Part shown: one piece after another, positions 1 to 7,809 of the stretch
Position numbering within the stretch: position 1 is the first letter of the stretch
Layout of the letters: every line of letters begins with the position of its first letter
Assembly (NCBI GenBank): GCA_964577175.1
Contig: CAZNYC010000015.1
Coordinates: 1-43,167 of the forward strand
Source of the DNA: BS750m-G62 sp964577175
GTDB lineage: Bacteria > Planctomycetota > Phycisphaerae > FEN-1346
Reading direction: 5' to 3'
DNA: 43,167 nucleotides
Notes under the pieces: model-generated
What the model saw: only the letters and a program-made list of their open reading frames with translations
Told to the model about the DNA's origin: nothing
Database searches by the model: none
Program-made: the position numbers and the translations under genes

Positions 1-632
1 GCCCGCGGCAGGTAGACGTTGTGCGGCGGGACCTGGTTCGCCGCCAGGCTGAACCGGCCGAAGGCGTCGGCGCCCGCGACGGCCCGGATCGTCGGCCGCA
101 GCGCGATCGCCGTGCCGCGCTCCCCCGAGAGTGGCACGTCGGCCGGCACGGTGTCGGCCTCCGCGAGGCGCACCACGAGGCGGTCGCCCTCGCCGGCGCC
201 CAGCCGCTCGACGAGCGCGTCGTTGACGGCGACGGCATCGCGGCCGGCGTCCGGCAGAAGGGGCTCGGCCGCCCCGCCCAAGCGCCAGAACGCCGCGTCC
301 GCCCCGATGACCTGTGCCCCGTTGACGCGGTCGGTGCCGTCGGCCCGCGCCGCGATGCCGCCCACCTGGATGATGGCGGCCGCGGGCACGCCGAGGTCGC
401 GAGCGAGGTCGTCGGCCAGGGCGTCGCGGAAGAAGCGGTTGCCCCCCACGACCGCCAGGTGCGTTTCGCCCAGCCGCGCGCGGGCCATCCGGGCCAGGCT
501 CCCGCGGACCGAGTCGCCCACCACGAGCGCACCCACCAGGACGGTGGCGGCGACGGCGGACCCGAGGGCCACGCCCACGTGGCTCCGCCAGTGGAATCGA
601 AGGCTTCGCGCGACCAGGCGGGCGAGGTTCAT
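1..632 (-). CDS. ABC transporter permease, FtsX/MacB-like (partial, N-terminal part)
   Basis: The reverse strand from an ATG at 632 encodes about 210 residues and runs off the left edge without a stop. The protein opens with a short basic segment and a hydrophobic stretch (about residues 16-40, containing GSAVAATVLVGALVVGDSVRG), followed by an extracytoplasmic-type region with alternating hydrophobic strands. This is the layout of FtsX/MacB permeases, with TM1 followed by a large periplasmic domain. The start overlaps the stop of the upstream ATPase gene in an ATGA, so the two are probably translationally coupled and form one transporter. The substrate cannot be told. The C-terminal membrane segments lie outside the window. 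Confidence 0.8.
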   Translation of the reverse strand, partial: MNLARLVARSLRFHWRSHVGVALGSAVAATVLVGALVVGDSVRGSLARMARARLGETHLAVVGGNRFFRDALADDLARDLGVPAAAIIQVGGIAARADGTDRVNGAQVIGADAAFWRLGGAAEPLLPDAGRDAVAVNDALVERLGAGEGDRLVVRLAEADTVPADVPLSGERGTAIALRPTIRAVAGADAFGRFSLAANQVPPHNVYLPR

Positions 633-1336
633 GCGTCCGTGTCCATGGGCGTCAGCGTACCGTCGCGGAGTTCGAGGCACCGGGCCATCCGCTCGGCCAG
701 GTGCACCGCGTGCGTGACGACGATCAGGGTGACGCCCTCGTCGCGGTTGAGTTCGACGAGCAAATCGGCCAGGCTGTCGGAGGCCTCGCGGTCGAGCGAG
801 CCGGTCGGCTCGTCCGCGAGGAGGAGGGCGGGGCGGTTCACCAGCGCCCGCGCCACCGCCACCCGCTGCCGCTCGCCGCCCGAGAGGTGCCCGGGGCGGT
901 AGTCCATCCGGTCCGAAAGGCCTACGCGCTCCAGGAGCGCCCGGCCGCGGGCGGCCGTCTCCTCCGGCACCGCGGCCGACTGCGCCAGCGCCGGCACGAG
1001 GACGTTCTCCAGGGCGGTGCACTGCGGCAGGAGGTGGTGCAACTGGAAGACGAAGCCGACGCGGCGGGTGCGGACGTCGGCCACGGCCTCCTCGTCCATC
1101 GCCGACAGGTCGTCGCCTGCCAGGCAAACCCGGCCGGAGGTCGGACGGTCGAGCGTCCCGATGATATTGAGCAGCGTGCTCTTGCCGCTGCCGGACGGGC
1201 CGACGACGGCCAGGGCCTCGCCTTCGTCCACGGCGAGCGTGATGTCGCGGAGTACGGGCGGCCCGTCCTCGCCGGTGGGCGAGGCGTACCGCTTGGTCAC
1301 GCCGTCGAGTTCGACGAGGGGTGGCGTTTCGGGCAT
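629..1336 (-). CDS. ABC transporter ATP-binding protein (LolD/MacB type)
   Basis: A 235-residue ATPase subunit. Walker A reads GPSGSGKST (about residues 45-53), the signature is LSGGERQR (about 151-158), and Walker B with the following glutamate is LLLADEPT; a switch histidine sits in VVTHAV. Length and the extended Q-loop region (FVFQLHHLLPQCTALENV) match the LolD/MacB/FtsE group, which drives lipoprotein release, efflux or cell-envelope work rather than solute import. A GGAG lies about 9 nt before the ATG. The last codon overlaps the permease start (ATGA), which supports a two-subunit exporter-type complex. Confidence 0.93.
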   Translation of the reverse strand: MPETPPLVELDGVTKRYASPTGEDGPPVLRDITLAVDEGEALAVVGPSGSGKSTLLNIIGTLDRPTSGRVCLAGDDLSAMDEEAVADVRTRRVGFVFQLHHLLPQCTALENVLVPALAQSAAVPEETAARGRALLERVGLSDRMDYRPGHLSGGERQRVAVARALVNRPALLLADEPTGSLDREASDSLADLLVELNRDEGVTLIVVTHAVHLAERMARCLELRDGTLTPMDTDA

Positions 1337-1390
1337 GGCTCAATTCTCCGAACGTCGAACGGCACGCGCCCGTACGGGCAGATACTTGCG

Positions 1391-1468
1391 GCGCGGCGGG
1401 TCTCCGCAGGCGCCGCGCAGCCCTGAAAAGGCCGTTTCGAGCGCGGTGGGTGCGGAGACCCACCGCGC
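1391..1468. repeat. REPIN-like pair of family A palindromes
   Basis: Two hairpins face each other. The first (1391-1418) has a GCGCGGCGGG arm with loop CTCCGC and a slightly degenerate right arm. The second (1441-1468) is a perfect 11-bp stem with the complementary loop GCGGAG. They are separated by 22 bp and fill most of the gap between the glycosyltransferase stop and the ABC ATPase start, so they lie in the operon mRNA. Confidence 0.85.
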
Positions 1469-1478
1469 TCATCCGCGC

Positions 1479-2780
1479 CTAAGTCTTTGCACCCGCGCGT
1501 AAGGCTTCCACCACCTCGAGCACGCCGTCGGCGGTGTGCGCGACGGTGAAGCGCTCGCGCACGGCCTCGCGCCCCGCGCGGCCGAGGGCGCGGGCGCGGT
1601 CCGGGTCGAGCAGCAGGTCTTCGACGGCGTCGGCGAGGGCATCCGGATCGTCCGGCGGCACCAGGACGCCGCCGCCGGTGGCCTCGACGAGTTCCTCCAG
1701 GGCGCCCGCGCGCGGCTCGACGACGGGCACGCCCGAGGCCGCCGCCTCCAGCACGTACAGGCCGAACGCCGGCCCGCCTCGCACGGGCACCGAGAGGACC
1801 GAGAGCGAGGCGAGCAGGTCGCGCTTGGCCTCGCGGTCGGGAATCGGCAGCCACGCCACGTCCCCGTCGGCGCCGGCGGCGGCGACGCGGTCCCGCAGGG
1901 CCTGTACGAACGGCTCGTCGGTGCGCGTCCGGCCGCCGGCCACCTTCAGGCGGACGCCCGGCACGCGCCCGCGCTCGCGGATCGCCAGGTACGCCTCCAC
2001 CAGCAGGTCCAACCCGCTCGCCCGGTTCTGCTGGCCCAGGTAACCGACGGTGGGCACCTCGGGTGGGGCCTCGGCGGGGCGGAAGTCGTCCACGTCCACC
2101 CCCAGGGGTACCACGTGGACCCGCTCCGGTGCAAGGCCCAGCCGCCGCTGCATGACCTCCGCGTAGTACCGGCTGACGGGGAGGAAGGCGTCGGCGTCGG
2201 CGGCCCGCTCGGCCAGCAGCGCCCACGCCCGGCCGCGGTACGGTTCGGGCAGGGCGTCGAGGAAGGCGTCCTCGTCCTGGAGGGTGAAGAGGATGGGCGC
2301 GCCGAGGGCCTCCTTCATCCGCCGGGCCATGCCGAGCAGGAGGGCGTTGGAGAGGAGGACGGCGTCCGCCCCGCCGCGCCCGCGCAGCCAGCCGACGAGG
2401 TGCTCGAGTTCCGCCGTCTGCCGGCCCTCCTCGCCGCGCAGCATCGAGAGGGTGGGCGGACCGAGGTCCTCGGTGCGCGTCATCCCGGCGCGGCGTGCGG
2501 CCAGGCGGAGGAGCGGGCGGGCGTCGAGCCAGCCCCGCATCCATCGCGGCAGCCGGCCCCAGAGGGGGATCTTCTGCTCCAGGTACACGTTGATGCCGCC
2601 GAAGAAGATGGGCACGTCGTCGGCGGGGCCCGGCCCGTCGGCCACGGGCGGCAGATAGAGCGGCACCATGAGGGCGTCGTGGCCGCGGCGGCGGAGTTCG
2701 CGCACCAGGCCGGCGTCGCGCAGGCAGTTCTCGCAGTAGTAGCCGCCGCCGGCGCCGGGCGTGATCTGGACGAGGTTCAT
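1479..2780 (-). CDS. Glycosyltransferase family 4-like protein
   Basis: A 433-residue protein with the two-Rossmann GT-B organisation. The N-terminal half begins MNLVQITPGAGGGYYCENC, a glycine-rich beta-strand/loop. The C-terminal half holds the GT4 donor-site pattern FGLYVLEAAASGVPVVE (about residues 335-351) and the linker VVPLGVDVDDF. The enzyme is expected to transfer a nucleotide-activated sugar to an unknown acceptor in envelope glycan or polysaccharide synthesis. The ATG at 2780 was chosen because family homology starts there; upstream in-frame sequence is low-complexity Arg/Pro and reads as out-of-frame propeller gene. It follows the propeller gene by 41 bp on the same strand. Cysteines 16 and 19 near the N-terminus are unusual for the family. 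Confidence 0.85.
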   Translation of the reverse strand: MNLVQITPGAGGGYYCENCLRDAGLVRELRRRGHDALMVPLYLPPVADGPGPADDVPIFFGGINVYLEQKIPLWGRLPRWMRGWLDARPLLRLAARRAGMTRTEDLGPPTLSMLRGEEGRQTAELEHLVGWLRGRGGADAVLLSNALLLGMARRMKEALGAPILFTLQDEDAFLDALPEPYRGRAWALLAERAADADAFLPVSRYYAEVMQRRLGLAPERVHVVPLGVDVDDFRPAEAPPEVPTVGYLGQQNRASGLDLLVEAYLAIRERGRVPGVRLKVAGGRTRTDEPFVQALRDRVAAAGADGDVAWLPIPDREAKRDLLASLSVLSVPVRGGPAFGLYVLEAAASGVPVVEPRAGALEELVEATGGGVLVPPDDPDALADAVEDLLLDPDRARALGRAGREAVRERFTVAHTADGVLEVVEALRAGAKT

Positions 2781-2821
2781 GGCGTTTCGCTCTGTGTGCG
2801 TCGCCCCGAACGCCTGCGCGA

Positions 2822-4111
2822 TCAGCGTCCGCCGAAGCAGTGCAGCACCCCGTCGTCGGCGCCGATGACGACCCGCCGGCCGGCGACGGCGGGCGAGGCC
2901 AGGACCGCCGACCCGAGGTCGTACGACCAGACCTGCGTGCCGTCGCCCGCCCGGACCATGTACAGCCGCCCGTCGCCGGAGCCGAACAGGACCTTCTCGC
3001 CCACCAGGACGGGCGAGGAGTCGACGTCGCCCCGCGTCGCGAACGTCCACAGGAGGTCGCCGAACTCGCGGTCGAGGGCGTGCAGCCGCTTGTCGCGCCC
3101 GCCGACGAAGACGGCCGTCTCGCCCACGGCCGGCGTGGCGAAGAACTCGGTGGCGTCGGGTTTGTACTTCCACTGCGGCCACCGGGTGACGGGGTTCGCA
3201 CACATGAACAGCCCTTCAACGTTGCCGGCATAGACGAGGCCGCCGGCCATCGCGGGCGAGGCCGCAATGTACGTCTCGGCGTCGATGGTGGTCGTCTCCT
3301 TGCCCTCGGCCAGGTCCACCACGTGCAGCAGGCCGTCGCACCCGCCGAAGACGGCGAGGCCCCCCGCCACCGCGGGCGTCCCGTTGATATAGTTCCCCGT
3401 CTCCACCTTCCAGAGCACCTTGCCGTCGGCGGCGTCGAGGCAGTGGAGGAACGCATCGTACCCGCCGACGAGGATGCGGTACCCGCCGCCGTCGGGGGCC
3501 TTCCAGTAGTTGGCGGCCCCGGCGATCTGGTCGTCGGTCTCCTGCGTCCAGCGGACGGCGCCGTCCTCGGCGGCGAGGGCGTACAGGCGGCTGTCGGTGG
3601 AGCCGACGTACACCGTGCCCTCCAGGACGAGCGGGACGGCCTTGATCTCGCCCTCGGTCGTGTGGGACCAGATCTTGCGGCCGGTGGCCAGGTCGAGGGC
3701 GTAGACGTTGAAATCGCCCGAGCCGACGTACACCCGGCCGCCGACGACGGCGGCGCCGGCGAAGATCGGGCCGTCCGTCTCGAACGTCCACTCGGGGGCG
3801 AGGGCGTCGGGCAGGTGCCCGGCGACGGCCCCGCGCAGGTCGGGCGTGGCGTGGAACATGGGCCAGTCGGCCGGCGGGGCGGGGCGGCCGTCGTCGGCGC
3901 CGGTGTCCGGGCCGGCGGGCTGGCCGTCGCAGCCGGCGGCGGCGATGGCCAGGGCGAGGGCAAGCAGCACCCCTGGCACGAGGGGGGCGCGGTGGGTCGC
4001 CGCACCCGCCGCGCCGGCGTGCGGCGTGCGATGATCGGGCGGCGGGTGCGGAGACCCGCCGCGCTCTGTCAGCGCGAAACGTTTGGCCGAAACGGTCGGG
4101 CTGCAGGGCAT
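2822..4111 (-). CDS. PQQ-like beta-propeller lipoprotein with a repeat-expanded signal peptide
   Basis: About 429 residues. A lipobox (AAGC, Cys61) follows the hydrophobic core LVPGVLLALALAIAA, so the mature protein is a lipoprotein. The rest is seven or more beta-propeller blades with PQQ/BamB-type motifs such as VYALDLATGRKIW and LHCLDAADGKVLWK; it resembles BamB/outer-membrane WD40-like scaffolds rather than a proven PQQ enzyme. I chose the ATG at 4111 because a GGGAGGA ribosome site sits 5-6 nt upstream. This start gives a very long n-region, because residues about 16-42 are translated from a pair of family A palindromes (3987-4064). No ATG with a ribosome site lies closer to the core. 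Alternative: a GTG at the core start, but that would lack the basic n-region. Confidence 0.85.
   Translation of the reverse strand: MPCSPTVSAKRFALTERGGSPHPPPDHRTPHAGAAGAATHRAPLVPGVLLALALAIAAAGCDGQPAGPDTGADDGRPAPPADWPMFHATPDLRGAVAGHLPDALAPEWTFETDGPIFAGAAVVGGRVYVGSGDFNVYALDLATGRKIWSHTTEGEIKAVPLVLEGTVYVGSTDSRLYALAAEDGAVRWTQETDDQIAGAANYWKAPDGGGYRILVGGYDAFLHCLDAADGKVLWKVETGNYINGTPAVAGGLAVFGGCDGLLHVVDLAEGKETTTIDAETYIAASPAMAGGLVYAGNVEGLFMCANPVTRWPQWKYKPDATEFFATPAVGETAVFVGGRDKRLHALDREFGDLLWTFATRGDVDSSPVLVGEKVLFGSGDGRLYMVRAGDGTQVWSYDLGSAVLASPAVAGRRVVIGADDGVLHCFGGR
3987..4064. repeat. REPIN-like family A pair inside the signal-peptide region
   Basis: Hairpins at 3987-4014 (loop CGCCGC) and 4037-4064 (loop GCGGAG) in inverted orientation, 22 bp apart. 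They lie in frame between the start codon and the hydrophobic core of the propeller lipoprotein. Confidence 0.85.
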
Positions 4112-4154
4112 GGCGGTCCTCCCGGGCCGGACGATACGCACGACCGTGACCTTA

Positions 4155-4185
4155 AGTATATGCCGCGGGGACCCCCGTTCGACAA
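4155..4185 (-). promoter_or_regulatory. Putative sigma-70-type promoter for the propeller-glycosyltransferase-ABC operon
   Basis: On the minus strand TTGTCG (4185-4180) is followed after 19 bp by TATACT (4160-4155), placing transcription start near 4148 and leaving a leader of about 36 nt to the ATG at 4111. The spacer contains a small GC palindrome (4166-4177). Inferred from sequence only. Confidence 0.5.
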
Positions 4186-4211
4186 GGGTTATCGCCGAGC
4201 GCTGTGGTCGC

Positions 4212-4297
4212 TGTCATTCTGAGCGAGCGAAGCGAGCGAAGAATCTCGCCGTGGCCTTTGCCGTTTCTCGCGAGGCGGGCCGGGAGCCCCGCCGCGC
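4212..4297. repeat. Family B (CATTCTGAG) repeat plus degenerate family A hairpin
   Basis: Starts TGTCATTCTGAGCGAGCGAA, continues to GAATCTCGCCGTGGCCTTTGCCG, and is followed at about 4270 by a degenerate family A stem (GCGGGCCGGGAGCCCCGC). This fills the gap between the cyclase gene stop (4326) and the promoter near 4155. The remainder of 4112-4325 holds no gene I can support. Confidence 0.7.
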
Positions 4298-4325
4298 GGA
4301 AAGCGGGCTCGAACGACGAAACGCC

Positions 4326-6458
4326 TTATCTGTCGCCCAGGGCACGAACAGCCGCCAACGCCCCGACCGTGAAGATGACCGGGTACAACCGCTCGAAGTA
4401 CCACAGGCGGGCGAAGTAGAAGCCGATGGGAGCCGGCGCCAGCGCCGTCCCGCCGCGGGTGGCCTCCGAGAGGTACGCCGCGCCGCGGCGTGCAGCGTTT
4501 CGAGCCCGCCGCGGGAGCGGCGGGTCAGTCTCATCCGCCGCGGCATCGGCCATGGCGGATGGTGATGACCGGCTGCTTCCGCAGCCGGCTCGGAACAACG
4601 CCCCCCACCGCGCCAGGGCCTCGGTGGCCAGGGCGGTTTCCTCGACCGACGGCGGGGCGTCGGCGTCGCCGCCCCAGCCGCCCTCTTTCTGCTGGGCCGA
4701 AAGGAGCCACGCCACGCCGCGGGCCGCCATGTCGACCGGGTCGGCGGCTTGCGCCGTTCGAGCCCGCCGCGGGAGCGGCGGGTCAGTCTCATCCGCCGTG
4801 GCATCGGCCATGGCGGATGGTGATGACCGGCTGCTTCCGCAGCCGGCTCGAACAGCACACACCACCTCCGCCAGGGCCGACACGACCCGCGCCGTGCCGC
4901 AGGTCGGGTTCGTCTCGTCGGGGACGTGCTCGCTTCCGAACCAGAGGGGCACCCAGGCCCCGTCCGGCCGCTGGGTCCGTGCGAGGTATGCGAGGGCGCG
5001 TTCGGCGGCGGCGTCGGTCGCGTCGCCGAGGGCTGCCGGCAGCCGGTCCCGCCACGCCGCCCACGCCGCCAGGGCATGGGCCGTCAGGTCCGGGCTGCTG
5101 CGGTCGAAGGGCAGTCGGCCCCATCCGCGGCAGAAGGTGGGCACGCCGCCGTCGGCGTTCTGGAGCCCCAGGAGCCATCGGCCCCCCCCGGCGGCTACAT
5201 CTGCCACCGAGGCCAAAGCGCGGCGGGTCTCTGATGGATGGGCGCGGCGGGTCTCCGTACCCGCCGCGCGCTCGCCCTTTCGGCGCGGTGGGTGCCCCTC
5301 GGCTCCGCTCGGGACAGGCTCCGACCCACCGCGCTCCCCGTCCTGGTCGTCCGGCACAAGGTGCGCAAGGGCCAGCAAGGCCCCGGCCGTGTCGTCGGCG
5401 TCCGGGACGCCGCCCGCCAGGTCGGTCCACGCCCATCCGCCGGGCGCGGCCCGCGTGTACGGATGGACCTCGGTGTGCTGCTGGTCGAGCAGCCAGTCGA
5501 CGAGGCGCCGGCGGTCGTCGGCGGCGAGGAGGTCGGCCAAGTCTTCTCCCGCCGCCAGGGCCCGGACGGTGAGCGTCGTGACCCACGTGGCGAGGTTCGT
5601 GTCGATGGGCCAGGCGCCGTCGTCGCGGACGGCGCGAGCGAGAAACGAGACGCACCGCCCGAGGACCGGATGGTGCGCCTGCCCGGCGGCCGCCAGCGCC
5701 ATCGTGACGAAACTCGTCAGGGGCACGGCCTCCAGGAACCCGCCGCTCGCCGGCTGGATGGCCGCCAGGCGCTTAAGCGTCGGCCCGACGGCCGCCCGCC
5801 GCACGAGCCGGCGCAGCGGGCACCGCGGCGGGGCTTGGCGGTAGCGGGCCTGGCCGATGGCAATCAGCGCCGGCAGGGCGTAACTGACGACCTGCATCCG
5901 CAGCCGCTTCCACCACGCGGGGGGCAGGGCGGCGAGTTCGAACGGCAGGGCCGGCACGCGGCGCCATGCCTCCGCCTCCGGCCCGAGCCGGCCCGCCTGG
6001 GCCGCCGTCATCAGAATCGGGGCCGAGAACGTCCGGTCCTCGCCGTAGGCGGCGACGACGGCGTCGGCGACGGTTTCGGGCGAAAGGTCGCCCGCGGCCT
6101 GGGCGACGTACGCCTCGGCCCGGCGGGCGGCGCCTGAGTGGGCGTCGCGGCCGTCGGAGGCGGCCAAGGCCGACCACGCCAGCACCGTCGTGCTGAGGTT
6201 GCTCCGGGACAGGACCGTATCGCCCCAGCCGCCGTCGCGGTTCTGGTGCCGGACGAGCCAGTCGAGACCCGGCCGGACGAGGCGCGAGAACGGCCCGGGG
6301 CCGCGGTCGCGCTCCGCCACGTGCAGGGCCCAGACGGCCGTGGCGGTCGCCAGGGCGCTGGAGGCGAGGTGCCCCTCCCAGTGGCCGGCGGGGGTTTGCC
6401 ACTCGAGGAGGTGCTCCCTCGCGGCGGCGAGCGTGGTGTCGAGGTCGGGGGTGGGCAT
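4326..6458 (-). CDS. Squalene-hopene-cyclase-like class II terpene cyclase with in-frame palindrome insertions
   Basis: A 710-residue alpha-barrel protein. The class II cyclase acid motif DADDTA (D-x-D-D-T-A) is at residues 353-358. QW-type repeats include QNRDGGWGD (72-80), LQNADGGV, TQRPDGAW (495-502) and QQKEGGWGG (589-597). The C-terminus reads PIGFYFARLWYFERLYP (about 677-693), the conserved end of squalene-hopene cyclases. It should protonate and cyclise a linear isoprenoid, squalene or another. Cyclases usually have about 630-680 residues. Here three segments look foreign: residues about 371-412 (family A palindromes) and 537-568 and 623-653 (two near-identical 31-codon family C elements). 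Without them the length is about 605. It is the last gene of the isoprenoid cluster. Whether the expanded protein folds and works is open. Confidence 0.85.
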   Translation of the reverse strand: MPTPDLDTTLAAAREHLLEWQTPAGHWEGHLASSALATATAVWALHVAERDRGPGPFSRLVRPGLDWLVRHQNRDGGWGDTVLSRSNLSTTVLAWSALAASDGRDAHSGAARRAEAYVAQAAGDLSPETVADAVVAAYGEDRTFSAPILMTAAQAGRLGPEAEAWRRVPALPFELAALPPAWWKRLRMQVVSYALPALIAIGQARYRQAPPRCPLRRLVRRAAVGPTLKRLAAIQPASGGFLEAVPLTSFVTMALAAAGQAHHPVLGRCVSFLARAVRDDGAWPIDTNLATWVTTLTVRALAAGEDLADLLAADDRRRLVDWLLDQQHTEVHPYTRAAPGGWAWTDLAGGVPDADDTAGALLALAHLVPDDQDGERGGSEPVPSGAEGHPPRRKGERAAGTETRRAHPSETRRALASVADVAAGGGRWLLGLQNADGGVPTFCRGWGRLPFDRSSPDLTAHALAAWAAWRDRLPAALGDATDAAAERALAYLARTQRPDGAWVPLWFGSEHVPDETNPTCGTARVVSALAEVVCAVRAGCGSSRSSPSAMADATADETDPPLPRRARTAQAADPVDMAARGVAWLLSAQQKEGGWGGDADAPPSVEETALATEALARWGALFRAGCGSSRSSPSAMADAAADETDPPLPRRARNAARRGAAYLSEATRGGTALAPAPIGFYFARLWYFERLYPVIFTVGALAAVRALGDR
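4500..4592. repeat. Family C palindromic element, copy 1, in frame inside the cyclase gene
   Basis: A 93-bp element (31 codons) bounded by TCGAGCC and GGCTCG. It has terminal hairpins CCCGCCGC-GGGA-GCGGCGGG and CCGGCTGC-TTCC-GCAGCCGG around a central CATCCGCC/GGCGGATG palindrome. It differs from the copy at 4758 by one base. Confidence 0.85.
4758..4850. repeat. Family C palindromic element, copy 2, in frame inside the cyclase gene
   Basis: Same 93-bp unit as at 4500, 258 bp away and nearly identical. It is translated in the same reading frame into the same serine- and proline-rich peptide (GCGSSRSSPSAMADA and onward). Confidence 0.85.
5217..5334. repeat. Family A palindromes in frame inside the cyclase gene
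   Basis: A half element (about 5217-5230), a perfect hairpin at 5242-5269 (loop CTCCGT) and an inverted partner at 5283-5334 whose loop is enlarged by about 24 bp. Together they encode an Arg/Glu/Pro-rich stretch just after the catalytic DADDTA region. Confidence 0.8.
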
Positions 6459-6494
6459 GGTGCGTTTCTCAGTTCGCGTGAGCGCCGCGTTTTT

Positions 6495-6684
6495 GGAGCC
6501 CGCCGCCGAAGCGGCGGGTCATCTTCATCCGCCGTGGCCGACCGCCGCCGCCATTCGAGGGTGACCGGCCGCTCCCGCGGCCGGCTCGAAAGGCGGGCGC
6601 CCGAACGACGCGGGGCTCAAACGGCAAAACGGCAACGGCCACGGCGCGATTCGTCGTCGGCCCTTCGGGCCTCCTCAGAATGAC
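6495..6684. repeat. Family C element followed by a family B element, intergenic
   Basis: The 253-bp gap 6459-6711 contains a diverged family C element (about 6495-6589, GAGCCCGCCGCCGAAGCGGCGG to CCGCGGCCGGCTCG) and an inverted family B repeat (about 6624-6684, ending CTCAGAATGACA). No ORF is supported here. Both elements could form strong hairpins in the cluster mRNA. Confidence 0.75.
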
Positions 6685-6711
6685 AGCGCTTTGGCTGTCG
6701 GACGCCGCGCC

Positions 6712-7656
6712 TTATGTCACATGCCCCAGCGCCAGGAGGCCATAGAACGTATATTCGCAGTCGGCGACCGTGTCCTCGGGATGGCCGCGGAAGCCGGCGG
6801 CGTCGGCAGCCGCGCCGGCCGGCTCGGCGAGGGATTCGACGAAGGCGCGGGCGGCGGCGCGGGCGTCGTCGGCGATCGCCGCGCCCGCCGACGCCAGCGC
6901 GTGCAGGGCCGTGGCGGTCGAGAGGAGGTCGGCCGCCGGGGCGCCCGGGGCGGCCGGCCAGCCGCCCGCCGGCCCCTGCCGGGCCGTCAGCCACTCCACG
7001 GCTGCGGCGTCCACGGCCCGTCCGAGGGCGGCCAGGGTGACCACGGCCGCCGCGGTGGACGGGACGAGGCCGGTGGCGGCCCCGGGCGAACCCGCGTACC
7101 CGCCGTCGTCGGCGCGGAGCCGGACGAGGCTGTCGGCGAGACGGTCGGGGTCCGGCATCTCGGCGCCGGCGTCTTCGCAGGCCCCAAGGGCCAGGAAGGC
7201 GCCGTACGCCGTCCCGTCCTTGGCACCGGGCACGTGGCTGTATCCACCGTCGGCGGCCCGGAAGGACTCGATGCGGTCGACCAACGACCTATCGGCCTCT
7301 GCCCTGTCGGAAAGCAGCGCCCGGCACCGCAGGAGGCAGCACAGGTGGACGAAGTCGAGGTCGTCGGCGTCGAAACGAGCGAGGTAAGCCCCGGTGTCGC
7401 GCGGCGGCCCGCCCGGCTCGAACGGCGGCGCGGCGGGTTCGAACGACGCACGCTCGAACGGGGCCGTTTCGGCCGCTGCCAGGGCCTGGAGGCCGAAGAC
7501 GGTGTAATACAGGTCGGGCCGGCCGGCACGGTCCGCGAAGCCGCCGCCGGGGCAGGCCCGCGCGCACACGAAGCGGGCGGCGCGGGCGGCGACGGTCGGC
7601 CGGGTCCGGGCGGCGCGGCCGGCGGCGTGGAGCAGGCGGTCTCTTAGAGAGTTCAC
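6712..7656 (-). CDS. Prenyltransferase/squalene-oxidase-repeat protein
   Basis: About 314 residues from a GTG at 7656 (sequence V/M-NSLRDRLLHAAGRAARTRP). It is an all-helical toroid with repeated GG(F/Y) turns: CPGGGFADRAGRPDLYYTVFGLQAL near the N-terminus, ADDGGYAGSPG, QGPAGGWPA, and DCEYTFYGLLAL at the C-terminus. This is the fold of protein prenyltransferase beta subunits and of cyclase domains. The usual zinc-ligand histidine position (Y-H-T in geranylgeranyltransferases) appears as Y-Y-T, so protein prenylation is doubtful. No DxDD motif is present. An ATG at 7704 would add 16 residues read from a family A palindrome. It is flanked by the DUF116-polyprenyl synthase gene and the cyclase gene. 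Exact function unknown. Confidence 0.75.
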   Translation of the reverse strand: MNSLRDRLLHAAGRAARTRPTVAARAARFVCARACPGGGFADRAGRPDLYYTVFGLQALAAAETAPFERASFEPAAPPFEPGGPPRDTGAYLARFDADDLDFVHLCCLLRCRALLSDRAEADRSLVDRIESFRAADGGYSHVPGAKDGTAYGAFLALGACEDAGAEMPDPDRLADSLVRLRADDGGYAGSPGAATGLVPSTAAAVVTLAALGRAVDAAAVEWLTARQGPAGGWPAAPGAPAADLLSTATALHALASAGAAIADDARAAARAFVESLAEPAGAAADAAGFRGHPEDTVADCEYTFYGLLALGHVT

Positions 7657-7674
7657 GTGTGAGGGCACGCTGAG

Positions 7675-7784
7675 GCGCGGTGGGTCTCCGCACCCACCTC
7701 GCATCGAACTGGCTGAGGGTTACGCGACGCGGCGGGTACGGAGCCCCGCCGCGCTACAAGCACGGCCGGACAAGACCGGCCGTG
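7675..7784. repeat. REPIN-like family A pair plus CAAG-loop hairpin
   Basis: Inverted hairpins at 7675-7702 (loop CTCCGC) and 7727-7754 (loop ACGGAG), then a 9-bp stem hairpin CACGGCCGG-ACAAGA-CCGGCCGTG at 7761-7784. They occupy the 153-bp gap between the polyprenyl synthase stop and the prenyltransferase-fold gene. Confidence 0.8.
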
Positions 7785-7809
7785 GCACGGTGCGGTAAAC
7801 AAACCGGGG

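Noticed and set aside
1297..4005. Long minus-strand ORF of about 900 codons across the propeller and glycosyltransferase genes
   Set aside because: Arg/Pro/Gly-rich shadow of the real genes in another frame; no domain; covers two recognisable genes.
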